Position numbers and translations under genes: made by a program. 6,026 nucleotides of DNA from Thermoflexales bacterium (lineage in GTDB: Bacteria; Chloroflexota; Anaerolineae; Fen-1058): the NCBI GenBank assembly GCA_016931085.1, contig JAFGFO010000158.1:1-6026 (forward strand). Direction: 5' to 3'. A model generated the notes under the pieces. The model ran no database searches and was not told the DNA's origin. It saw nothing but the letters and a program-made list of their open reading frames with translations. Of the stretch, positions 1 through 5,901 are shown piece by piece (positions within the stretch are counted from its first letter, which is position 1; every line of letters begins with the position of its first letter).

Positions 1-35
1 CCTCCCCGCGTCGGGGAGGGGACGGGGGAGAGGTC
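1..35. repeat. GC-rich palindromic intergenic element (partial)
   Basis: Positions 1-7 (CCTCCCC) pair perfectly with 13-19 (GGGGAGG) around a 5-nt spacer, and the G/C-rich purine tract continues to about position 35. The element lies about 40 bases past the stop codon of the minus-strand regulator, so a stem formed in that transcript could help end it, but no T-tract is visible because the window begins here. Similar short G-rich palindromes are common between genes in large Chloroflexota genomes (recollection, not a search). The left boundary is unknown. Confidence 0.5.
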
Positions 36-61
36 AGTCGGCGCAGCAATTCGCGGCCTGA

Positions 62-448
62 CTAGGCCAATTCTGCAACACTCTCATCATGGGGGTGTGA
101 TTGGCTGGCTGCGATGTGGGCAGCAAAAGCGCTTACGTCCAGCCAATAATCGCTGTCAGGGTTGAACTGGATCGCCTCGCGGCTAACGTGCAGAAAAGGG
201 ACATCCGCTTTGTCGTGGATGGCCTGGCGGAGATTGAACAGCGCCTGGGCCAGGTTGCGGCGGGCGGCGCGCTCGGCCTGATCGGGCCAAAGCAGCCCGA
301 GCAGGCTGTCCCGGCTGTGGGGGCGATTAGCCTCAACCGCCAGGTAGGCCAGCAGCGCCCGCACCTTGTTGGATTCAAAGCCGGTGACTGGCTCTCCGTC
401 CAAACTGACACGGAGAGAGCCCATCAAATGAATAGAGAGATGTGCCAT
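62..448 (-). CDS. SARP/AfsR-family winged-helix DNA-binding domain, truncated after the HTH
   Basis: The 128-residue product matches the N-terminal DNA-binding module of SARP/AfsR-type activators. Beta-strands fill about residues 1-20 (MAHLSIHLMGSLRVSLDGEP). Helices follow at 26-56 (SNKVRALLAYLAVE, then SRDSLLGLLWPD). The recognition helix is about 59-77 (ERAARRNLAQALFNLRQAI), and the C-terminal hairpin about 85-103. The DVSAFAAHI segment at 104-112 normally opens the BTAD domain, but the frame stops at TAG 16 codons later. Full family members run about 250 to over 1000 residues with BTAD and often ATPase and TPR parts. None of the three frames beyond the stop, to the window edge, shows BTAD sequence, so this is probably a truncated remnant rather than a single-base frameshift. 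The start at 448 is chosen because AGG (454-456) sits 5 nt upstream and family proteins commonly begin at this strand. The upstream in-frame ATG at 493 falls inside the likely -10 box. The protein may still bind DNA. Confidence 0.75.
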   Translation of the reverse strand: MAHLSIHLMGSLRVSLDGEPVTGFESNKVRALLAYLAVEANRPHSRDSLLGLLWPDQAERAARRNLAQALFNLRQAIHDKADVPFLHVSREAIQFNPDSDYWLDVSAFAAHIAASQSHPHDESVAELA

Positions 449-491
449 AGTAACCTGCTCGCCTGGCTTGCTCTGCATGGGCGATGCAGCC

Positions 492-521
492 ATTGTAGCA
501 CATTTTTTAGTTTCTGTTGAA
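492..521 (-). promoter_or_regulatory. Candidate extended -10 promoter for the SARP fragment
   Basis: Read on the minus strand, TACAAT (497 to 492) matches the sigma70 -10 consensus at 5 of 6 positions. It is preceded by TGC, giving an extended -10. The -35 is poor (TTCAAC at 521 to 516, 18-bp spacing), as is usual with extended -10 sites. Transcription would begin near 485, giving a leader of about 37 nt before the ATG at 448 and excluding the ATG at 493 as the start. Not experimentally known. Confidence 0.45.
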
Positions 522-552
522 CCCTGCGACCGGTCTCACGCGGCGGGTCAAC
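516..552. promoter_or_regulatory. Candidate operator: nested inverted repeat between divergent promoters
   Basis: The arms GTTGAACCC (516-524) and GGGTCAAC (545-552) are inverted copies differing by one extra A. Between them lies a perfect 8-bp palindrome, GACCGGTC (528-535). The structure touches the -35 region of the minus-strand promoter on one side and ends right before the -35 box of the plus-strand promoter (553-558). Its position suits a regulator controlling both directions. The binding protein is unknown; the neighbouring SARP-type protein is one candidate, although SARPs usually bind direct repeats. Confidence 0.35.
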
Positions 553-581
553 GTGACAAGAAGTGAATCTTGAGTTATGAT
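553..581 (+). promoter_or_regulatory. Candidate sigma70-type promoter for the MFS gene
   Basis: GTGACA (553-558) matches the -35 consensus at 5 of 6 positions. TATGAT (576-581) matches the -10 at 5 of 6. The spacer is exactly 17 bp, in a locally AT-richer stretch of an otherwise GC-rich window. The expected start of transcription is near 588, giving a leader of about 37 nt before the ATG at 625. It probably also drives the downstream cyclase fusion gene, because no comparable promoter is seen in the 72-bp gap between the two genes. Confidence 0.55.
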
Positions 582-624
582 AGGAGTCATTGACGCAAAC
601 TTTTGTGATTCGTGGATAAAATAG

Positions 625-1974
625 ATGACAGCCGAGAGTATGTTTGCCAATTTGTATGCCCGCAGCGGTCTGCGCGCCGCGCTGCGCTGGCTGCTGCGCA
701 TGGATCAAGTCGTCCCGCTGCGCAGCGAGGCCGAGATCGCGGCCGAGGTGGAGCACCATTATCGCTGGAATTTTGCCGTCAACGTGCTGGACGGGGCCAC
801 GTTCTGGGTGGGCTCCAGCTTTATCTCGGCCGGCACGATCCTGCCGCTTTTTGTCAGCAAGCTCAGCTCCAGCCCCGTGCCCATCGGCATCCTGGCGATC
901 CTCGTCCAGGGCGCGTGGTTCTTGCCCCAGTTGTTCACGGCGAACTGGATCGAGCGCTTGCCCCACCGCAAGCCGGTGGTTGTGAACCTGGGCCTCTTCC
1001 TGGAGCGGCTGCCGCTGTGGGTGATGATAGGCTCGGCCCTGCTGGCCGGCCGTTCGCCCGCCCTGGCGCTGCTCGTCTTCCTGGCCTGCTATGCCTGGTT
1101 TGGCCTGGGGTCGGGCCTCGTGGCGACGGCGTGGCAAGACCTGGTCGCGCGCTGCTTCCCGGCCAACCGGCGCGGACGCTACTTTGGCACGACCACCTTC
1201 GTCGGCGCCGGCACCGGGCTGCTGGGCGCGGGCGCCAGCGCGTGGATTCTGAATGCCTACGCCTTTCCGACCAATTTTGTCATTATCTTTGCCATCGCGG
1301 CTGCCTGGATCACGCTCAGTTGGTTTTTCCTGGCCCTGACCCGCGAGCCGCTGCAAGCGGTCACCGCGCCCCGCCAAAGCCAACGCCAGTTCTGGGCCAA
1401 GCTGCCGGCCATCCTGCGCGACGACCATAACTTTCGCCGCTTTGTCGTCGCCCGCGCGCTGTTGACCCTGGCCGGGATGGGCTCCGGTTTTGTCACGGTG
1501 GCAGCCGTGTGGCGCTGGCACGTGCCGGACGCCACGGTGGGGGTGTACACGGTCGTGTCGTTGGCGGGCCAAACGGCTGCCAACTTGTTTTTTGGCCTGC
1601 TGGCCGATCGCTTCGGGCACAAGCTGTCGCTGGAAGCGGGGGCCGTCGTCGCTTGCCTGGCGTTTGGCCTGGCCTGGTTGGCGCCGGGCGCGGAGTGGTA
1701 CTATGCCGTGTTTGCCCTGCTGGGCGCTAGCGCCGGCGCTTTTATCGTGTCGGGCACCATGATCGTGCTCGAGTTTTGCGAACCCCAACGCCGGCCCACC
1801 TACGCCGGCCTGGTCAACACCATCCTGGGGGTAGCCGGCATGCTGGCGCCGGTGCTGGCTACGTGGCTGGCCAGCCTCAACTTTGGCTGGCTCTTTGCCG
1901 CCAGCGCGGCCCTCTCGCTGGTGGGGGCCGTCTTGATGCGCTGGTGGGTGCGCGAGCCGCGTTGGGAATCGTAG
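625..1974 (+). CDS. Major facilitator superfamily (MFS) transporter, 12 TM
   Basis: A 449-residue inner-membrane transporter, probably a proton-coupled efflux or exchange carrier; the substrate cannot be read from sequence. About 45 polar residues precede TM1. Membrane segments lie roughly at 49-77, 86-108, 116-142, 144-170, 187-211, 214-238, 273-295, 303-325, 334-354, 358-385, 390-416 and 420-441. This gives the usual 6+6 layout with a long central loop at 239-272 (TREPLQ onward). The MFS loop motif A is clear in the second half as GLLADRFGHK (324-333); WIERLPHRK (108-116) is the weaker first-half equivalent. The start at 625 has only a weak ribosome site (GTGGA, 612-616); ATG 640 is possible and would remove five residues. 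Its stop codon TAG lies within the left end of a palindromic repeat (1970-2023). It is divergent from the SARP fragment and probably co-transcribed with the cyclase fusion gene. The MFS call is firm; the function is open. Confidence 0.92.
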   Translation: MTAESMFANLYARSGLRAALRWLLRMDQVVPLRSEAEIAAEVEHHYRWNFAVNVLDGATFWVGSSFISAGTILPLFVSKLSSSPVPIGILAILVQGAWFLPQLFTANWIERLPHRKPVVVNLGLFLERLPLWVMIGSALLAGRSPALALLVFLACYAWFGLGSGLVATAWQDLVARCFPANRRGRYFGTTTFVGAGTGLLGAGASAWILNAYAFPTNFVIIFAIAAAWITLSWFFLALTREPLQAVTAPRQSQRQFWAKLPAILRDDHNFRRFVVARALLTLAGMGSGFVTVAAVWRWHVPDATVGVYTVVSLAGQTAANLFFGLLADRFGHKLSLEAGAVVACLAFGLAWLAPGAEWYYAVFALLGASAGAFIVSGTMIVLEFCEPQRRPTYAGLVNTILGVAGMLAPVLATWLASLNFGWLFAASAALSLVGAVLMRWWVREPRWES

Positions 1975-2023
1975 GGGCAGGGCTTGCCTCTGCCCTGGGT
2001 GACCACAGGGGGTCGCCGCTACG
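1970..2023. repeat. Palindromic intergenic repeat (CGTAGGGGC...GCCGCTACG)
   Basis: The outer arms CGTAGGGGC (1970-1978) and GCCGCTACG (2015-2023) are inverted repeats with one mismatch. Two inner hairpins are nested: GGGCAG (1975-1980) with CTGCCC (1990-1995), perfect, and GGTGACC (1998-2004) with GGTCGCC (2011-2017), one mismatch. This resembles short mobile palindromes scattered between genes in Chloroflexota (recollection, not a search). It fills most of the 72-bp gap between the MFS and cyclase genes and supplies the MFS stop codon (1972-1974). In mRNA it could form stem-loops that change relative expression of the two genes. There is no T-tract, so it is not a standard terminator. Confidence 0.65.
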
Positions 2024-2036
2024 TAGCGGGTGTTGT

Positions 2037-2040
2037 GAGG
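2037..2040 (+). promoter_or_regulatory. Ribosome binding site fixing the start of the cyclase fusion gene
   Basis: GAGG at 2037-2040 lies 6 nt before the ATG at 2047, an ideal distance. The frame is open further upstream to an ATG at 1984, but that lies inside the palindromic repeat, has no comparable site and would add 21 residues unlike the family. Confidence 0.6.
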
Positions 2041-2046
2041 ATAGTC

Positions 2047-5000
2047 ATGAGTGAGCGCGAGCGACTCGAACAATCCATCCACGCGTTGGAAGCGCAACGT
2101 GGCAGCCTGGGTGACGAGGTGGTCGACCCGGCGCTCGCCGCCATGCGCAAGCAGATGGCCGAGTTGGAGGCAAGCAGCGCGGCGCCTTTGAAGCGCGCCG
2201 AGCGCAAGCCGGTCACGATTCTCTTCGCCGATCTGTCCGGCTTTACCACGCTCAGCGAGCAGTTGGACCCCGAAGCCGCTCGCCGCTTGATGAACGCTTG
2301 CTTCGACACGGTGAAGGAGGTGATCGACTGCTACGGGGGACACATCGACAAGTACATCGGCGACGAAGTCATGGTGCTCTTTGGCGCGCCGACTGCTTGC
2401 GAGGACCACGCTGAGCGTGCCTTGCGCGCCGCGCTGGCGGTACGGGAACGAGTTAAAAGTTTCAAGTTTCAAGTTTCAAGCCTGGAGCTTATGCCTTGCT
2501 CTGAAACGCCCCCCGCCGAGAGCTCGAACATTCAGCTTGACATTGATATCCACATCGGCGTCAACAGCGGCCTGGTGGTTGCCGGCGGGATCGGCGCGCA
2601 GGGCAGCCAGCAGTACAGCGTGATAGGCGATGCCGTCAACGTGGCGGCGCGCTTGACCGAGCTCAGCACCAGCGGGCAGATCCTGGTGGGCGAGGCCAGC
2701 TACAACCTGGTGGCCCCCCTTTTTGATTTCAGGCCCTTGCCTCCCCTCACGCTCAAAGGGAAGCAGATGCCTCAATGGGTCTACGAGCTTGTCGGCCCCA
2801 AGACGCAGCCGGGGCGGGTGCGCGGCCTGGAGGGCTTGGGCTTGCGCGCGCCCATGGTCGGGCGAGACGAGGAGTTGGGGCGGTTGGAAGCTATCCTGGC
2901 GCGCTTGCAGACCGGCCAGGGCAGCCTGGTGGGAATCGTGGGAGAGGCCGGGGTGGGCAAGTCGCGCTTTGTGGCCGAGCTGCGCCAGCATAGCGGCACA
3001 CTTTCCCCAAAGGGAACGACACGGCCCGTGCAGTGGGTAGAAGGACGCTGCCTGTCCTACGGCGAAATGCTCAGTTACCACCCTTTCCTGGACTTGCTGC
3101 GCAGCTTGATCGGCGTAGCGCCGGAGGCTGAGGCCGGCCTCCTGGAGACTCGCCTGCGGGTCTTCCTGGACGATTTGCTCCCCGGCCGTACGCACGAGTT
3201 GTACCCTTACCTGGCGGATTTCCTGGGCCTGCCGCTTCCCCCGGCCGAGCAGGAACGGCTCGAGGCGATGGCCGGTGAGAGCCGCCAGTGGCAGATCTTT
3301 CAAATCTTTGAGACCCTGCTGCTCCATTTGTCTCGCCGCGCGCCCCTGGTCGTCGTGATGGAAGATTTGCACTGGGTAGACCCCACCTCGGCTGTGCTGC
3401 TGGAGCAGTTGCTCCCCAAGACCTCGCAAAACCCGCTCGTCTTTCTGTTGGTTCAGCGGCCTTTCGGCTGCTCGGCCTGTGAAAAGCTCCTCCATACGCT
3501 GCGGGCCGAGCCGGCGTGCCGCTTTGAAGAGATCAGCCTCGCCCCACTTTCGGCGGAGGGCAGCCAAGCCTTGATCGGGCACTTGTTGGCCGTCGAAGCG
3601 CTGCCGGAGGCGATGCGGACGTTGATCCTGGAGCGGGCTGAGGGCAATCCGCTTTACCTGGAGGAAATCTTGCGCGCGCTCATCAGCCAGGGCGTGCTGC
3701 TGCGGCAGGACGACCGCTGGAGCGCGGCGCCGGGGGTCGAGTTGGCCCAGATTGACATTCCCACCACGCTGCAAGGCGTCATCCTGGCCCGCCTGGATCG
3801 CCTGGAAGACGAGACCAAGCTGGTGCTGCAAATGGCAGCCGTGATCGGCCGCATCTTTTGGTACCGGGTGCTGGATTACATCCTCGCCATCGAACAGCGC
3901 ATGCAGCACGTGCTGGGGACACACCTGACCCGCCTGGAGCAGGTCGAATTGATCCGCGAGACGCGCCAGCACCCCGACCTGGAGTATATCTTTAAGCACA
4001 TCCTGATCCAGGACGCGGCTTATCACAGTGTGCTCAAAGAGCAGCGCCAGCGCTTTCACCAGCGGGTGGCCGAGGCGTTGGAGTTCATCTTTGCCGACAG
4101 CCTGGAAGAACAGTACGGCTTGTTGGCCCACCACTACCAGGCCGCCGGCCAGGTCGAGCTGGCGGTGCGCTACCTGCAATTGGCCGGCGACCACGCGCGT
4201 CGGGCATACGCCCTGGACGAGGCGGCCGCTTATTATCGCCGTGCCCTCGATCTGATCCTGCCGGAGGATCGCCAGGCGCGCCAGCCCCTGCTGTTCAAGT
4301 TGGGCCTGGTGGACATGACGCGGGGCGATTTCGCACGGGCCGGCGAGTATTACGCCGCCGCTTTTGCCTGCCAGCCGGCCTCGTCCTCGCTCCAGCGCGC
4401 CTACGCCAAGCGCCCGCTGCGCTTGGTGCTGGGTAACCCCATGACGTTGGAACCGGGCATGTCGCTTGACTTGGACTCGAACCTGGCGGTGCAGCAGTTG
4501 TTTGCCGGGCTGGTCGAGTTCGACCCCGAGTTGAACATCGTGCCCCATATGGCCGAGCGGTGGGAACTGGACGACGATGGACGCACGTATCGCTTCCACC
4601 TGCGTCGAGACGCGCGCTGGAGCGACGGCGCGCCGCTCACCGCGCACGATTTCGTCTATGCCTGGCGGCGCTGGTTGCAGCCGGACTCGGCTTCCCAGTT
4701 GGTGCAGTGGCTCTATGTCTTGCGCGGCGCTCAAGATTTTCACCAGGGACGCAGCGGCGACCCGGCGACGGTCGGCGTTCGCGCCCTGGACGAGCTCACG
4801 CTGGAAGTCGAGTTGGAAGAGCCCCTGGCTTATTTCCTGTCGCTGCTCGTCGGCACCGTCTTTTACCCGCTGCCTCGCCATCGCTGGCCGCCGCCCCGCT
4901 CGCCGGAAGAGGAGCCGGAGGGTTGGGTGGGCAACGCACCTTTTCGCCTGGCGGCCTGGCGTCCGGGCGAGCGGGTGGTGTTCGAGCGCAACCCTTACTA

Positions 5001-5886
5001 TTGCGGCCGCTCGGACGGCAATGTCGACCGCGTCGAGACCCTCTACTGGAAGAATGGCATGAACGCCGTGGAGCTCTACCAGGCCGGTGAATTGGACGTC
5101 TGTGAGGTGAACCGCGTGGAGGAGGTCACCGCCTTCGAGCGCATCGTCCCGCCAGAGTGCTGGCTGCACAAGCCCGGCCTGTACACGCGTTACTGTGGCC
5201 TGCTGCCCACACCGCCCCTGGACGACCGGCGGGTGCGGCGGGCGCTGGCCCTGGCCGTCGATCGCTCCCGCCTGGCCGCGATCGTGTCCGAAACGACGGC
5301 CAGGCTGGCCTGGGGTGGTTATGTGCCGCCAGGCATGCCAGGCCACTCGCCAGAGCTGGCGCCGCCGTACGCGCCGGAGCAAGCGCGCACCCTGCTGCGC
5401 GAGGCCGGCTATGCCGGTGGACGCGCCTTGCCCACCCTGCGCTGTGTCCTGTTCTCGCCGGAGGATCCCCTCGCGCTTGCCCTGGCGGCACAGTGGCGGG
5501 AGGCGTTGGGGGTCGAGTGTGTCATGGAGCGGCGGCTACTGTCAAGCTTGTCCAGCCAACTCCAAGACGATCCCCCCCACCTCTTTATCAATTCTTGGCT
5601 GGCCGACTATCCCGACCCTCACAATTTCCTGGCCCAAGGGCTCGTCGGCTTGAACACGTGGCAGGCGCCGTCTTACTGGGCCAAGGTCGCCCAGGCGGCC
5701 GGCACCCTGGACGTGCGCAAGCGGATGGCGCTCTATCACGAGCTGGACCGGCAGTTGGTGGCGGAGGATGCTTTGTGCATCCCCTTGACCTACCAGCGCA
5801 ACAGCTTTGTGCTGGGCCCGCACGTCCGCCGCTTTTTCGTCTGGCCGGTGGCCTACGCCTCGTTCAAAGACGTGGTGATGGAATGA
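2047..5886 (+). CDS. Class III nucleotidyl cyclase - STAND/AAA ATPase - TPR - family 5 solute-binding fusion protein
   Basis: A 1279-residue, apparently cytoplasmic signalling protein with no signal peptide, lipobox or membrane segment. (1) Residues 1-50 are helical and charged, perhaps a short coiled coil. (2) Residues 53-250 are a class III cyclase. Metal-binding Asp are D62 (FADLSGFT) and D106 (YIGDEVM), the purine-selecting Lys is K102, Ser191 stands in the second purine-selecting position (YSVIGD), and the transition-state pair is N198/R202 (VNVAAR). All catalytic positions are filled, favouring an active adenylate cyclase. (3) About 268-680 is a STAND/AAA_16-type ATPase with Walker A GEAGVGKS (299-306), Walker B VVVMEDLHW (435-443) and AEGNPLYLEE (531-540). 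(4) About 689-777 is TPR-like. (5) About 789-1279 is a complete SBP_bac_5 (OppA-like) domain with LTAHDFVYAW (864-873), NAPFRLAAWRPGE (963-975), RNPYY (981-985), VRRALALAVDR (1063-1073), YVPPGMPG (1092-1099) and ADYPDPHNFL (1186-1195). An in-frame insert with a 7-bp repeat lies at about residues 137-163. It is probably the second gene of an operon with the MFS gene. The ligand is unknown; dipeptides, oligopeptides, metals and sugars are all bound by this family. Confidence 0.93.
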   Translation: MSERERLEQSIHALEAQRGSLGDEVVDPALAAMRKQMAELEASSAAPLKRAERKPVTILFADLSGFTTLSEQLDPEAARRLMNACFDTVKEVIDCYGGHIDKYIGDEVMVLFGAPTACEDHAERALRAALAVRERVKSFKFQVSSLELMPCSETPPAESSNIQLDIDIHIGVNSGLVVAGGIGAQGSQQYSVIGDAVNVAARLTELSTSGQILVGEASYNLVAPLFDFRPLPPLTLKGKQMPQWVYELVGPKTQPGRVRGLEGLGLRAPMVGRDEELGRLEAILARLQTGQGSLVGIVGEAGVGKSRFVAELRQHSGTLSPKGTTRPVQWVEGRCLSYGEMLSYHPFLDLLRSLIGVAPEAEAGLLETRLRVFLDDLLPGRTHELYPYLADFLGLPLPPAEQERLEAMAGESRQWQIFQIFETLLLHLSRRAPLVVVMEDLHWVDPTSAVLLEQLLPKTSQNPLVFLLVQRPFGCSACEKLLHTLRAEPACRFEEISLAPLSAEGSQALIGHLLAVEALPEAMRTLILERAEGNPLYLEEILRALISQGVLLRQDDRWSAAPGVELAQIDIPTTLQGVILARLDRLEDETKLVLQMAAVIGRIFWYRVLDYILAIEQRMQHVLGTHLTRLEQVELIRETRQHPDLEYIFKHILIQDAAYHSVLKEQRQRFHQRVAEALEFIFADSLEEQYGLLAHHYQAAGQVELAVRYLQLAGDHARRAYALDEAAAYYRRALDLILPEDRQARQPLLFKLGLVDMTRGDFARAGEYYAAAFACQPASSSLQRAYAKRPLRLVLGNPMTLEPGMSLDLDSNLAVQQLFAGLVEFDPELNIVPHMAERWELDDDGRTYRFHLRRDARWSDGAPLTAHDFVYAWRRWLQPDSASQLVQWLYVLRGAQDFHQGRSGDPATVGVRALDELTLEVELEEPLAYFLSLLVGTVFYPLPRHRWPPPRSPEEEPEGWVGNAPFRLAAWRPGERVVFERNPYYCGRSDGNVDRVETLYWKNGMNAVELYQAGELDVCEVNRVEEVTAFERIVPPECWLHKPGLYTRYCGLLPTPPLDDRRVRRALALAVDRSRLAAIVSETTARLAWGGYVPPGMPGHSPELAPPYAPEQARTLLREAGYAGGRALPTLRCVLFSPEDPLALALAAQWREALGVECVMERRLLSSLSSQLQDDPPHLFINSWLADYPDPHNFLAQGLVGLNTWQAPSYWAKVAQAAGTLDVRKRMALYHELDRQLVAEDALCIPLTYQRNSFVLGPHVRRFFVWPVAYASFKDVVME
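2457..2480 (+). repeat. 7-bp tandem repeat (AAGTTTC x 3.4) inside the cyclase coding region
   Basis: Three perfect copies of AAGTTTC plus AAG run from 2457 to 2480. With 24 bp of AT-rich sequence in a GC-rich gene, this stands out. It is translated in frame as roughly SFKFQVSS, in the stretch joining the cyclase helix that ends near residue 136 to the strand beginning near 164 (LDIDIHIGVNSG). That linker is normally about 10-15 residues and here is about 27. The segment keeps the frame and leaves catalytic motifs on both sides intact, so it probably forms a surface loop. Confidence 0.8.
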
Positions 5887-5901
5887 AATGGAGGAGCTAG
5901 G

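Noticed and set aside
449..493. Earlier in-frame ATG at 493 for the SARP fragment
   Set aside because: It has no ribosome site, overlaps the likely -10 box, and would add 15 residues not typical of the family.
1984..2046. Earlier in-frame ATG at 1984 for the cyclase fusion
   Set aside because: It lies inside the palindromic repeat and has no good ribosome site; ATG 2047 has GAGG at an ideal distance.
2457..2480. CRISPR-like repeat array
   Set aside because: The unit is only 7 bp, head to tail with no spacers, and lies inside a coding sequence.
424..5382. Two very long open frames on the minus strand (424-2472 and 2476-5382) opposite the MFS and fusion genes
   Set aside because: They lie antisense to genes with clear protein families. 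Their translations are low-complexity, rich in Q, R, G, A and H, and show no recognisable domain. Such frames are expected opposite GC-rich coding sequence with G/C at third positions.
4407..5886. A separate secreted solute-binding protein gene
   Set aside because: The binding domain follows the TPR region in one uninterrupted frame, with no internal start that has a ribosome site plus signal peptide or lipobox.
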